This document shows positions 46,940 to 58,146 of a stretch of DNA of 64,000 nucleotides, in pieces; positions within the stretch are counted from its first letter, which is position 1; each line of letters starts with the position of its first letter. A program made the position numbers and the translations under genes. This stretch comes from Blastomyces gilchristii SLH14081 (taxonomy: Eukaryota > Ascomycota > Eurotiomycetes > Onygenales > Ajellomycetaceae). Under the pieces are notes generated by a model that saw only the letters and a list, made by a program, of their open reading frames with translations, was not told the origin of the DNA and made no database searches. The DNA lies in the NCBI RefSeq assembly GCF_000003855.2, contig NW_003101676.1, forward strand, positions 245,103-309,102, written 5' to 3'.

Positions 46940-48801
46940 TCAAAATGTACTGGTAGCCAAGCGGCTTGCCGCATTTTTGGCATCCACTCGATCATCATCC
47001 TCTTCCTCAGGCAAACCAATCATTCCAGACCCGCTAAGGGAGCGGTTACGTGTCCTGCCTCCATTAGCCTCGCCTTCATACTCGCGAATTGGAGAGATAA
47101 AACTTCCACTGATGCTCCGACTTAAGCTGTCACCGCGGCGCGGTACACCACTCCACGCATCGCCCTTGGGGCCCTGGCTTGCTGCCAGACTAGCCCGACG
47201 AGCTGCAGGGTGCGATTCGCGACCTAGCCGGCTCAAGCCGCCAGAGGCATCGATTGCACGGATATCTGGCCGGATGCTCTCAAGAGTGCTGAGAGTGCGA
47301 CGCTCAGCTTCTATTTCCCGGAGGGTGTATTCACGGATGCTGAGGAGCATATCAGATGTCGTACGCTTGAACCAGCGGCGTTTTTCTTGTAGGAGATTGG
47401 CGGTTACGCGTTGGGTTTTCTTGGTTAAGTATTCTTCGTGCGCCTGTGCGTCTTCGAGGGAGCTGATGGCCTCGTCAACCTTGTCGGATCGAACGGAGGT
47501 GCTTCCCTTTAATCTGTCAGCGGCGGCGCGTTTGCTACGCGCGGACTGTTGGGCTTGGATCAGCTCCCGGAGCAAGATGTGTCGGTTTGTCAGCGTCTCT
47601 TTGACGATAAACGCATCAGATGAGTGGTAGTTTAAAGGATCGCCAAAGGTGGTGGCCTCCGCAGTTCCTTGTGCAGCGTGGTAATCGCCTACAGCTTGAA
47701 TCACTTTCCCGAGTTTACGATACGCATTAGCGAGACCTGGGTGGGTTTCTTGGACGTGCATCTGGCCCATTTTTACGCCGAGGTCTGATTCCGCGAGTGC
47801 TAGACCTAGAAACAAAGAGTTAAAAGTTGTTGTCATCGTGCGGAGCCTGCATGCTTACTTTTTCTTGCTTTCACAACACGGTCGACCTTCTGGCCTGTAT
47901 CCATGGTACCCAAATAAAACAACTTGACAACCGGGCGCGCATCTTGCAGTTCTGGCGTATCGTCCGGCGGAGGAGCAAATTGTTTGAGAACCTTTCTCCG
48001 AACCCCAGTAGCTGGCTGCTTCATCCGAACGACAGGGCTGTACCCGAAATCACTCTCGACGAAAAGTATCATCTCATCATCTTGCATCAGGGCATCATTT
48101 GCACAAACATAGTTAAACCATCTCTGCATCGACGCTTTCACCCGAATCTCATCTTCATCCGTTCCGGCGCCGGCTGGAGTTAACGGAGGAGGTACGGCTG
48201 GAACGATGGCCTCAGGGTTCGAGGATATTAAATGATCGGCAAGCTTGATAAACTCGGAATGGGTTCGGCGAACGTCGCGGAATTGCGTTGTTCGAAACTT
48301 TGGTATGTTCGTCTATCACAATAATAGAATTTAGCAAAATCGCAAGGTTTTGATGCTAGAAAAAATGAGACATACGTGGACGTCAAATCGCAAGATAGGA
48401 TCCTTCTTTCCAGTTCTCTCCAATCCCGTAATCTTAGCCTGTAATTTGTACTGGGGAGCATTTGGACGCGCTTTGTTTCTTGCTCCGGTTTGATATCTGG
48501 CCGAAACTTGTGCTCGTTGCTGAGGAGGTTGTTCATAATTGGAGGGAGGGTGGGAGGAATGTTCTTCGTGGACTTGGTCGTCGATCTGGGAATCTTGGAG
48601 TCGCTCAGATAGACCCTGCGTAGTAGACTCTTCGTCCTGCTGTCGTTCACCGTCTGGGCCATATGGTGATTGCTGGGGAGGTAACGGAGATGGAGGAACT
48701 TCAGATGCGGGGAACATCCGATCGGTTCGAGGAGAAGCCGAACCCCACGGGGATGAACCGACAGGATGTTCCGGATCTTGTGGAAGGGACGAATAGTCCA
48801 T
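46940..48801 (-). CDS. VPS17: Vacuolar protein sorting protein 17 (PX-BAR sorting nexin)
   Basis: Three exons, 48376-48801, 47859-48312 and 46940-47805, give about 581 aa. The start is the ATG at 48801 (MDYSSLPQDPEHPVG); an upstream in-frame extension begins with GTG and is not used. Residues 1-110 are Pro/Gln/Ser-rich. The PX domain spans roughly 115-230 (YKLQAKITGLE, then the join FDVH/TNIPKFRTTQFRDVRR, and MILFVESDFGYSP). The BAR domain fills the second half, beginning RKSLALAESDLGVKMGQMH. The last 100 residues are Ser/Arg-rich. Vps17 pairs with Vps5 in the retromer membrane-bending module that returns Vps10-type receptors from endosomes to the Golgi. Its BAR partner Vps5 is not in the window. 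Confidence 0.95.
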
Positions 48802-49357
48802 GGCGACCACACTTGGTTTTACTATATTTCAAGGGGGAATATCACTGCCAGACCACGGGGGGCTGCGGGTTCATAATAGTGAGGCCAGGTGGAGTTCTAG
48901 GCACCCAGGACAGTCGCGATGTTTGCCCTAGAACACCCGAGTTCAGAGATAGCAAATCGCCGCAATTCCGTAGTAGAATTTGATGATTGTCAGGATGCAT
49001 CAGCCTAAAACAAGCTTCAAAAGTGCGCGGATGATGTCCACGAAGGTAGAGATCGTAGCCATAGTGTCGTCGGAGGTTGAGTGGATGCGGATGGCGCTAG
49101 TGGCGCTTGCAACCCACCTTAGCGCCAGCTTTTAAACTTCGCGGGTAAATTCTGGCAGAACAATAATAATTAATAACTACAAGAGCTCATCTTCATTATT
49201 TCTAGGCAAAATAGAGCAATTCCTGGGTTAGCTCCTCAATTTGTAGCCAGACGGGGTATTTCTATGCCTCAATTGGTTATATAACATTGGGACGTTGATT
49301 TTTAAACTCCAATGTCGAGTTAACATCCATTGCGGCCACCTACATTCGTCATTCTTG
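48802..49357. promoter_or_regulatory. Bidirectional promoter region of VPS17 and MEF2
   Basis: This 556-bp gap separates two divergent starts. It contains the upstream in-frame but non-ATG extensions of both open frames. No defined site can be assigned. Confidence 0.6.
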
Positions 49358-52084
49358 ATGCCAAATATGATTCCAATTGGTTTACCCTCAAGATGGATCT
49401 GCTCAAGATGTATCCGGGATACTAGGATATTGCCAGCAGTATCCTCTCGATATCGCCAGTCAGTTCTGCGACGGTATTCAACTGATAGTGGCCAACCAGC
49501 GGAGGGGGCAGCAGACTTAGACAGAGTTCGGAATATCGGGATCATTGCTCATATCGATGCTGGTAAAACAACGACTACAGAGCGAATGCTCTATTACAGT
49601 GGTATAACTAGGAGAATTGGGAACGTCGATGATGGGTCCACGGTGACTGACTTTCTTCCGGCCGAAAGAGCTCGGGGCATCACGATTCAATCGGCCGCTA
49701 TCACTTTCGATTGGCCTCCTAGACCATCAGAACAACATTCAATCCCAACGCCTAAAGAGTTAACCGCGAAAGGGCTTCCCAGATCGGCTGCCCCACATAC
49801 CGTCAATCTTATCGACACTCCCGGACACGCAGATTTTACTTTTGAAGTTTTACGGTCTCTCCGGATCCTTGATGGTGCAGTTTGTATTCTAGATGGGGTG
49901 GCAGGAGTCGAAGCACAGACAGAGAAGGTCTGGAATCAGGCTTCAACATACCATATCCCACGTATTGTATATATTAATAAACTTGATCGCGATGGAGCTG
50001 CTTTTGGGCGAACTGTCCAGGAAGTAGGATCGAAGTTAGATAGCTGGCCTGCCGTCTGCCAAATCCCATGGTTTGAATCTGCCTATGGTCGATTCCAGGG
50101 CGTTGGCGACGCGATCTCTCTTCAAGGTCTCCTCTGGCAGGAAGGTGGTGATGGCAAGAAAATCGCAGTGTCAACCTTGGCTAAGCTAGAGAAAATAGAT
50201 GAGGTGTTTGCATGTGAGTTAAAGAAAGCGCGGGTTGCTCTTGTTGAACTTCTGAGCGAACATGACGAAGTGATGGTTGAAAATTTCTTGGAACATAACG
50301 AGGATCATCTGGCAGTCAAGCCAATTGAGATCCTGGAGAGCCTCCGAAGATGCCTCCTCGACTCAGAACAGACAAGAGTCATTCCCGTGTTCGCCGGAGC
50401 AAGCTTCCGAAATATCGGCGTTCAACCTCTGCTTGATCAGGTAGTGAACCTTCTTCCAAGTCCCAAAGAACGCCCGGATCCAGAAATTAGTATTGGCCCA
50501 GTCAAGGGGGGTTTGCAAAGCCTATTAAATGGCGACCTCATTTTGCAAGAGAACAAGAAACTTGTCCCAGAAAAGAAGAAGAAGCATGTTTCCCCTTACT
50601 CGGTGGCCCAAACAGCCATTGAAAAGCTTGAAGGATGCGCTCTTGCTTTCAAGGTAGTCAGCGATGCCAAGAGAGGCGTCCTGGTTTATGTTCGAGTTTA
50701 CTCTGGGTCAATCAACCGAAGCGCATCTCTGTTCAACACGCACCTTAACCTATCAGAACGTGCTCCTCGCCTTCTGAAAATGTACGCTTCGGAGGCGATG
50801 GAAGTCCAATCAATCCCAGCAGGGCATATCGGTGTTATAGTTGGACTGAAATATGCACGGACTGGCGATACACTGCTTTCGTACCCAGGAATCAAGACCG
50901 GTCCTCCAGAACCGCTCAATAAACTACAACTACGTCCGATAGCTGTTCCACCACCGGTGTTCTTTGCGAGCCTTGAACCTCACAGTCTAAGCGAGGAAAA
51001 GCACCTTCATGAAATGTTAGCATTGCTGCTACGAGAAGACCCTAGCCTCCACGTTACAATTGACGAAGACTCTGGCCAAACCCTATTGAGCGGGATGGGT
51101 GAGCTGCATCTTGAGATCGCTAGGGACAGGCTAGTTAATGACTTCAAGGCCAAAGTCACTATGGGTCAAATTGAAATCGGTTATCGTGAATGCATATCCG
51201 AAACGTCACCCTCAATAACTAGAGTCTTTGATAGAGAAATTGCGGGTCGGAAGGGGAAAGCAGGCTGTGCAGTAGTGGTTGAACCCTTCAATCCAGACGA
51301 ATTCGGTGAAGAACACATTAAAGCGCACGAAAATTTTCTTCTTGATGAAAAGCACGATGGAAATCGCATCACAATCCTCGCCCCGGGTCTTATCTCCAAC
51401 CATCATAGCTACAAAAAGCCGAAAGTATCGGAAGACATCCTTCCCAGCCACCTTGATCTCGCCGCGATCAAAACATCCCTATACAACGGCTGCCTTGCCG
51501 CGCTATCCCGCGGCCCCAAAAACTCATTCCCCCTCCACAATACACACGTGACGGTCACATTCGATCTAAACACCGATTTGTTCGGAAATGAGACTACACC
51601 ATCTGCTTTATCCGCCGCCGCACGTCTCGCCACTCAGTCTGCCCTGAAGGAGGTGGCATCAACAGCGGTCCTCATGGAGCCGGTCATGCATGTAACCATC
51701 AGTGTCCCAGAAACGAACATGGGCGTAGTCGTACACGACATATCATCGGCTCGAGGTGGGCACATTCTATCTCTCGACGATGACGTCGAGGCGTCTTCTT
51801 CACCACCAGCATCAAGTAATGACGATCTACTCCCAATCGATGTTTCCAAAATCTACGTACCCCCCGACCAATATGGATCGACATCAACAGCTGCTAGTAA
51901 CAACAACTTGAATCCAATGCGGACTATAACCGCTAAGGTGCCACTGAAGGAGATGGTAGGGTATCTGAAGCATTTACGGAGTTTAACTGGCGGGAGGGGA
52001 ACGTTTGTTATGAGCGTCGATAGGTTTGAGAAAATGGGGAGCCAGAGGGAGAGGGCGGTTTTGACAGGTTTGGGGAGGATGTAA
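49358..52084 (+). CDS. MEF2: Mitochondrial elongation factor G2 (ribosome recycling)
   Basis: This single exon encodes 908 aa from the ATG at 49358; the frame is open upstream only from a TTG. Residues 1-45 are rich in Arg, Ser and hydrophobics with few acids, as in mitochondrial presequences. The GTPase motifs are complete: P-loop AHIDAGKT (64-71), switch region RARGITI, DTPGH (153-157) and NKLD (207-210). Downstream are the EF-G domains II-V ([54 protein letters not shown]). EF-G2 works with mitochondrial ribosome-recycling factor to split ribosomes after termination. It is assigned to type 2 rather than EF-G1 by overall length and the long G-domain and domain-IV insertions. A Lys-rich insertion (about residues 390-420) lies before domain II. 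Confidence 0.93.
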   Translation: MPNMIPIGLPSRWICSRCIRDTRILPAVSSRYRQSVLRRYSTDSGQPAEGAADLDRVRNIGIIAHIDAGKTTTTERMLYYSGITRRIGNVDDGSTVTDFLPAERARGITIQSAAITFDWPPRPSEQHSIPTPKELTAKGLPRSAAPHTVNLIDTPGHADFTFEVLRSLRILDGAVCILDGVAGVEAQTEKVWNQASTYHIPRIVYINKLDRDGAAFGRTVQEVGSKLDSWPAVCQIPWFESAYGRFQGVGDAISLQGLLWQEGGDGKKIAVSTLAKLEKIDEVFACELKKARVALVELLSEHDEVMVENFLEHNEDHLAVKPIEILESLRRCLLDSEQTRVIPVFAGASFRNIGVQPLLDQVVNLLPSPKERPDPEISIGPVKGGLQSLLNGDLILQENKKLVPEKKKKHVSPYSVAQTAIEKLEGCALAFKVVSDAKRGVLVYVRVYSGSINRSASLFNTHLNLSERAPRLLKMYASEAMEVQSIPAGHIGVIVGLKYARTGDTLLSYPGIKTGPPEPLNKLQLRPIAVPPPVFFASLEPHSLSEEKHLHEMLALLLREDPSLHVTIDEDSGQTLLSGMGELHLEIARDRLVNDFKAKVTMGQIEIGYRECISETSPSITRVFDREIAGRKGKAGCAVVVEPFNPDEFGEEHIKAHENFLLDEKHDGNRITILAPGLISNHHSYKKPKVSEDILPSHLDLAAIKTSLYNGCLAALSRGPKNSFPLHNTHVTVTFDLNTDLFGNETTPSALSAAARLATQSALKEVASTAVLMEPVMHVTISVPETNMGVVVHDISSARGGHILSLDDDVEASSSPPASSNDDLLPIDVSKIYVPPDQYGSTSTAASNNNLNPMRTITAKVPLKEMVGYLKHLRSLTGGRGTFVMSVDRFEKMGSQRERAVLTGLGRM

Positions 52085-53155
52085 AAGAGTTTTGTAAAAT
52101 ATGTCTTTCTTCTCTTCTCTTTTCTTTCTTCTTTCCTCCTATTCTTTCGTTTGAACGGTTGGCTTGTTGTGCTATGTATATTCTGCATTTTTTCCTAGCA
52201 TTGCCCTCAATGGACCGGAAGATGAATCGAAAAGGTGAGTTATCACCCATTCATTTGCAGCAGAATATGTCGAAGGAGCATTCTTTCTCAGACTTCACGA
52301 TCTCGTATAGAACAAATGACAAGTTCTCGTTCTCTACATAGGATATCTAGTTTGAGCTATTAGAATCAGATTAAATTTTGAATTCCTCCAGAGCGCTCGC
52401 TACTTACCATCAAAGACTGAATATCAACAAACGAGCGAACAATCTCAATACCAATACCATATTCGCCATCTTTGAACCCGGACCTCTTGCAACTGCATAG
52501 TCGGGATAGCTTCAATTGCCTAGACGGCCGCATAATGCCATCAAACGTATCCGAGAGAAACAAGCTTCGGTCAAACCATCCTCAGAAATCTACAGGCCCA
52601 CTTATGTTCCAGAATCCGCTGCACGGGCTGAAGGGGGAGTACTTACCAGACACTTAATTAGTCGCAGGGTCTCGATATCCCGCGGCCGTCCACTAGACTC
52701 TTAGTCTGTCTTCCTTGCCGTGCATAATCTTGGGACTATATGAAGCGCCTAGTGTGGTGCGTGCCGCAAGCCTCCTACCCTAATAGGGGCATTGCGGGAA
52801 ACGCGTTCAGAGGACTTATGGGGAAGGATTTTGAAGGGATTAAGAAAACCTTCGCCGAATATTTATTGGGAATATCGTCAGATAGTCTCATACCCTCGAC
52901 AAGACTAAGAACATTATGTTTTATATGCAAGTATACTCGGATATCTTAACACCTCATACCAAGAAGTGTAGGGATGAGGGACAGTTTAATCAAGGCACAA
53001 TAATAAAGAAGACCAGGAAGAAGAGACCCAAAACCACTATCATCTAGACAGAAGTAAAAACAGAAGGAAAAAAAAGACGCAGGGGAGAGAAATCCGATTC
53101 AGCCCATTAATTCTAACTTCGAACAAGAAAGAAAAAGAAAAGAGCACAAAAAAAT
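52085..53155. other. Convergent 3' region of MEF2 and ArfGAP gene
   Basis: About 1.07 kb between two convergent genes. Short open frames occur on both strands without motifs. It should hold both 3' UTRs; a TTCTTT-rich stretch follows the MEF2 stop. Confidence 0.55.
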
Positions 53156-54819
53156 CTACCAATTATCATCCCAACCACCCCCACCCCCATCATCCTTCCC
53201 CGTTGTGCCCGTCCCACAGCTGCCAGTGCCAGCTCCAGCTCCAGCACCAGTACCACCGCCAGAAGGAGCTCCTCCCCCACCACTCCCTCCCCCTCCCCCT
53301 CCTCCTCGCATCGCCGTTGTCCCAATAGCTCCAGACCTCCTCCTCTCCTCACCTAACGCTGCAAAATCATCCCAAAAGTCCTTTCTCTCAGGCTCCAATG
53401 TTCGTCTTTGGGATCCAAAGGCAGATCCGGGCCCACCTGACGCCGATCCTGATGATGGTGGCCCTTCGACAAAGCGGGTGAGGGCGTCAGCGGCGCCGCG
53501 TGTACCAGTTGCTACATTTCGTGACACCTCTGCGGCGGCGAGACGGGCTTGTGCGGCTAGGTCGGTTTCGGCGAGCTGTTTCGTCTTAATTTGTTAGCAA
53601 TTTTTTGAATGGATTTTCTTTAATTAAGTTAAGGGAAGGGGAGGGGAGGGAGCGTCGCAGTATTCAAGCAGATAAGGGGACGGAAGGTGTATTCAAGAAA
53701 CGAGCAATATAAAATATAATGAGAATACACACCGTCTTCGCAGCGGGTTGCAAATACGAGTCATTAACAGTCTTTGCCCCCTTCCCCACCGTAGTCGCAA
53801 ACCAACCCAACCCCTTTGTGAGCACCGCAACGGGATCATTCTGAAAATCATTTAACCCCGGAATCACGCCATTACCATCTTGCTCGTTCCGCGTAGAGGC
53901 AGAAGGGGGCGGCATCCCGCCCCCGAACCCCGTAAACCTCCCACCCTGCGACGGCGCCACATTCTCCGGTCTATTCGCATTTTCTGCCCCCAGGGATGCA
54001 AAATATGCCTCATTGCGCTCTTTCTTTCCCGCACCCAGCGCTTCAGGGGATATAGATCCACCGGGTGCTTTACCCTTCCCACTACTTGAAACAGACACAG
54101 ATGGCGTACTCGCTCTCGACGTCTGCATCTTCTTCTCCTCGCCAGGCACATACTCCCTACCCTCAACCTTCGCCGTCAACCTTGCCTTCCACTCATCTCC
54201 GACATCCCCATCATAGCGTTCTTTGATAGTCGAGTCCTCAAAGGTACGCCCCTCCGCGACGTTGGCCGCATGTTCGTCGAAGAAGAGCTTCCAGGCCTCA
54301 TTGCCGCCGAGTTCCATGCGCTGGGTCTCACCGAGCTTGAAGGCGTCCATTGTTATGCTGCGGACGAAGGAGATGTGCACGCCCAGGCCGCGGTGAGTGC
54401 CGGCGCAGTTTAGGCAGATGAAAGTGCCAAATTTTGGGGAGGCCTGCAGTGTTGCGGAACGGGGTAAATGTGTTAGAATGGATATTTTGTAGCAAGGCAC
54501 GTATATAAATCGGAAATGAAATGAACATGGAAAGGAAAAAAAGCATACCCATTGAGGCGACGGCGCGCCGCAATCACAACATCGATCATTGCCCTTGGTT
54601 TTCTGAATGAGTAGGAGCTATATTCAACTCGAGCCGCGCGGCACAATTCACCGTTCCTGCAATGTCAGCGAATCAATGCTTTGGTTCAAGTTGTATGCCA
54701 CATAGTGCTACTGCCCCAAGCAAGAAAAAAAATGATAAAGCGGATAACACTGCAGAACAAATAAAAAAACAGCATACCTTACCCCTCGTCTCCGGATCCA
54801 CCTCCCAAATCTTCGACAT
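53156..54819 (-). CDS. GCS1: ADP-ribosylation factor GTPase-activating protein (Gcs1/ArfGAP1 type)
   Basis: Four exons, 54778-54819, 54549-54617, 53733-54443 and 53156-53575, give about 413 aa. Exon 1 encodes MSKIWEVDPETRGK; exon 2 LLLIQKTKGNDRCCDCGAP; exon 3 begins ASPKFGTFICLNC. Together they form the ArfGAP zinc finger C27-x2-C30-x16-C47-x2-C50, followed by the arginine finger in GTHRGLG and the helix DAFKLGETQRMELGGNEAW. After residue 135 the chain is Ser/Gly/Pro-rich and probably disordered, with a conserved block DPVAVLTKGLGWFATTVGKG as in Gcs1-type lipid-packing regions. The C-terminus is Gly-rich and ends GGWDDNW. Gcs1 stimulates GTP hydrolysis on Arf1 in COPI vesicle traffic at the Golgi. 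The small exons 1 and 2 are absent from any simple single-frame reading and were joined from the family pattern. Confidence 0.93.
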
Positions 54820-56536
54820 CTTCTCTTCTTCTTCTCTTTCCCTTCCTCACATACGCACACACGCACACACGCACTATCTCACTCCGTCTCTCTCTCACAC
54901 ACTTTCGTCTCACGTTTATGATAAAAAGGACCCCAGCCCAACCCCAACAAACAGATATCCCTCTGCCCCAGAGGCAGACTTACCCCTCTAGACAACTTCC
55001 CTCAACAACACGTTATAGATATAATATAATCTTCCTCACCCTCCCGTCCAATCCTACACACACAAACCGCTAGCGGATGTTTTGGGCACAAGCACGGAGG
55101 GCTAAGTTTAGGGGGGAGGGCGGGAGGCTGCGGCAAGTCGAAGCCCAGGGAGCCGGAAACCGGAAATGATGGAAAGTGGTATCGCGGGAAACGGAAGCGG
55201 AGGCGGAGGCGGAGGCGCAAGCGGAAGCGGTAGTGGGGGACGGGGATTGTGGTGGGTGGGGAAGTTGTCCGAGAGAAGATAAAAGAAAGAAAAGAAAATC
55301 TGACCGTGGATAAATTTCGCTGTCCTGTCAGGTTCTCCTCAACGTCTTTTCTTTTGATGTTCCGTTTTCAAATTCCAGTCAGTGTTCAAACAAAAAGTGC
55401 GACTTGGCTTGCATTCTTGTCCTTCACTCTTGTTTTCGGTTTTTTTTATTCCAGTAGCTGCCGTGCGTTGGTCGTCGTTGATATAAGGTTTAACTACTCC
55501 GTAGTTAATTAACTTTCGCAGCTTCCCATAACTTTAACTTATAGAGAACTAACTTATTAAGTACTCTGTAACAAAACAGGGTTTTCTCCGTAGCTGCTTT
55601 CCCAGATCCTCAACTTCGCCCTCCACTTCCCTTGTCGCAGTCCCAGATGGCTTCAATTGCCGCGCCTCTGTCGCTCTCTGTCCTGAGGTCTATCTATCTT
55701 GTCTGAGTGCGCCAGGGAGGCTAGTGGGTGTAGGGTCTACGTGGTTGATCTGAAGGGGGTGGCAGCTCTAGACCAAAGTTCACTGCCCTCGATTTTTCTT
55801 CGCCCCTGAAATATGTTAAACAAACGGCAAGGAGGTATGGACACGATAAATTACACAGGTGAATCCAAAGAGCGAGAAACGAGTGTGTAATGGGGCTGGT
55901 GTGAAGGTGTGAGGTTGGTTTATAAGTTGTGTCGTTAAGCTCCTTCAGCTCTGATTGGTTCCCCCACCAGGCGTAGGGGCGGCTAGTCCCAGCACCGGCA
56001 GATATTTATGGTCTGAGGGAAGTCACATTTAAGAAAAGGAGGGTAAACGAGGAAATAATACAAATTCATAATTTGATTGAAAATATCTAAGATACATCGT
56101 AGGAAGTGGGCCATGAGGCCCAAATTGGGAAATTCTGCAATGGTGCTTTTTCCTGCTTGTCGATTGTCGATCGTTGAATTGCTTTTTTTTTTCTTTTTTC
56201 TTTTTTTTTTTTTTGTTTTGGTCTTCTTTCTCTTTTCGCGTTGTTTGAAATGGATACTTTTCCTGTGCGTTTTTTCCCTCGTTGGCATCCATCCCAAAGA
56301 CCACCCTCTTGTAACGAAACCAGGAGAGGCAAGGGAAGGGGGCCTGGATAAGAAACGGCAAAAACAGTTCCAAGAGTCTGTAAAAAACAACATTTCACCA
56401 TTTCAGCAATTTCATACAGCCCATTAACAGAATATTCATCAAAAAGCCTCAATTAATTGTCATATGCCTTGTTGTGGACCCCTCTTTTCAATCCCCCTAT
56501 TCATTTTTCGTCGGGTAGGGCTACAGTCTTGTTGAT
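54820..56536. other. Intergenic region with GC-rich hexamer repeats
   Basis: This 1.7-kb gap holds the promoter of the ArfGAP gene and the 3' flank of the RRM gene. Visible repeats are a CA-rich run (54855-54873), a GGAGGC-type hexamer run (about 55193-55230), and a T-rich run near 56185-56215. Open frames here are low complexity or short. Confidence 0.55.
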
Positions 56537-57899
56537 TTAAGCGGCGACGGGGACGTCCGCGGTGGCTTCAGCGGGAGCCTGCTCTCCACCAGAGACGTCG
56601 TCCTCTTTGCCGGGGCTGTCGATAGCAACTTTGACCGCGATCTCACGTCCTTCGATTTCCTTGCCGTGCATCTCCTCAACAGCCTTGGCCTGGAGAGCCT
56701 CAGAGCCTAGAGTGACAAATCCGAATCCGCGGCCCTTGCGGGGCTCACCACGCGCGAGGAGCTTCTTGACCATAAAGCGTGGGATGGGTCGAAGGGCAAT
56801 CTTAGCGGAGACGGGTTCGTAGGCAGCGAAAAGTTCCTTCAGCTGTAGAGTGGATGATGGTTAATATTTCCCTTAAACTACTAATTAGATTTACAGTGAT
56901 GTCGAATCATAGTCATACCTTCTCCTCGCTAAGATCGTAAGGAAGGTTGGCAACCATAACCTTAGTCTTGGATGGGATACCATCTTCCGGTGGGCCACGC
57001 TGCTTGTGCACACGAGGACGTCCCTTAGCGTCCTTGGAGGCATCGCCAGTCTCGTTAGTCACATCAGCCAAGGGGGTTCCCTCAGTGGTTCCTTCCGCGT
57101 TCTCTCCATTCTGCTCCTTTGGCTGCGTCCGCTTCGCGTCAGTTAAATGGCATGTAAAAGTGTGGGAAGTGCGGAAAGTGTGTGCAGTGTTGGATGTCAA
57201 GAAACGGAAGGCACCGTTATCATGGTGGCGTGTGGGTAGAACGTGGATGACAAGGATAAAATAGGAAAGAGTTACATACCGCACGGCCACCACGGCCGAA
57301 TCTGCCACCACGGCCACGTCCACGTCCACGACCGCGACCAGAGCCTCTCTTGCGACCTTCACCTCCACTAGCGCCCTCACCACCGCTAACAGCCTCGCCC
57401 TTGTTCTCAGCGGGCTCGGGCTTGCGGGCAAGTTGGACTGACACCTTTCGCTCAAGGATTTCCTTGCCAGAGAGCTCAGCAATGGCAGCCTGGGCCTCGT
57501 GCGCGGTAGCAAGATCGACGAAGGCGTATCCAACAGGGCGGTTGGTACGAGGGTTCACGGGGATGGAGGTGTTTTCACTATAGTGGTGTAGATATGTTAG
57601 TTAGATACCATCACAATCAGACGCATGTGATAAGGTGTCTTTGTTCTTTGTGTATTTTGTGCATTAAAAATGACAGCATTCTGCATCTAATCCAGTTGCC
57701 AACCCCTCAGACAGAGCAAAAAAAGTTCAGCCATGCCACAGTTATGATAGTGACAATAATCTTCACTTTTTTCTCTTGGTGTCGAATTTGTTATTCAAAT
57801 AACAGCATTTAACTGTGTAGCACAGCGTACACAACAAGTTCTCTTTTTTTGGAGAAATGGAATACGATGCAAAGGAGATAAAACAAAAAAAAAAAAAAA

Positions 57900-57930
<31 letters not shown>

Positions 57931-58146
57931 GAAGGAAGGTACTAACATGGTGTAAGCCTTGAAGAAGTCCTTGAGTTCCCCCTCTGTGGTCGCATATGCG
58001 AGATTCCCAATATACAAGCGACGTCCCTCATCGGCACTGGCAGCAGTGGCATCGGTCTGAGCAGCAGCTGCGGGAGTAGCGCCATTGGTAGTGTCGTTGA
58101 TGGAGACAGCGGCCATATTATCGGCCAGTTCGTTGGCAGTCGACAT
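56537..58146 (-). CDS. Two-RRM RNA-binding protein with an RGG linker
   Basis: Four exons, 57947-58146, 57280-57577, 56919-57122 and 56537-56842, give about 335 aa. RRM1 (about 45-120) has RNP2 LYIGNLAYA and RNP1 GYAFVDLA, split by the first intron after KAYT. A Gly/Arg linker follows (GRGRGRGRGGRFGRGG). After PKEQNGENAEG comes RRM2 with VMVANLPYDL and RGFGFVTLG, split by the last intron. The C-terminus is acidic, ending TADVPVAA. The acceptor of exon 3 could be one of two sites nine bases apart (AAG at 57132 or CAG at 57123); the CAG is used here. Such proteins act on RNA in processing, transport or translation; the specific target is unknown. The first intron (369 bp) is long and A/G-repeat-rich. 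Confidence 0.88.
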
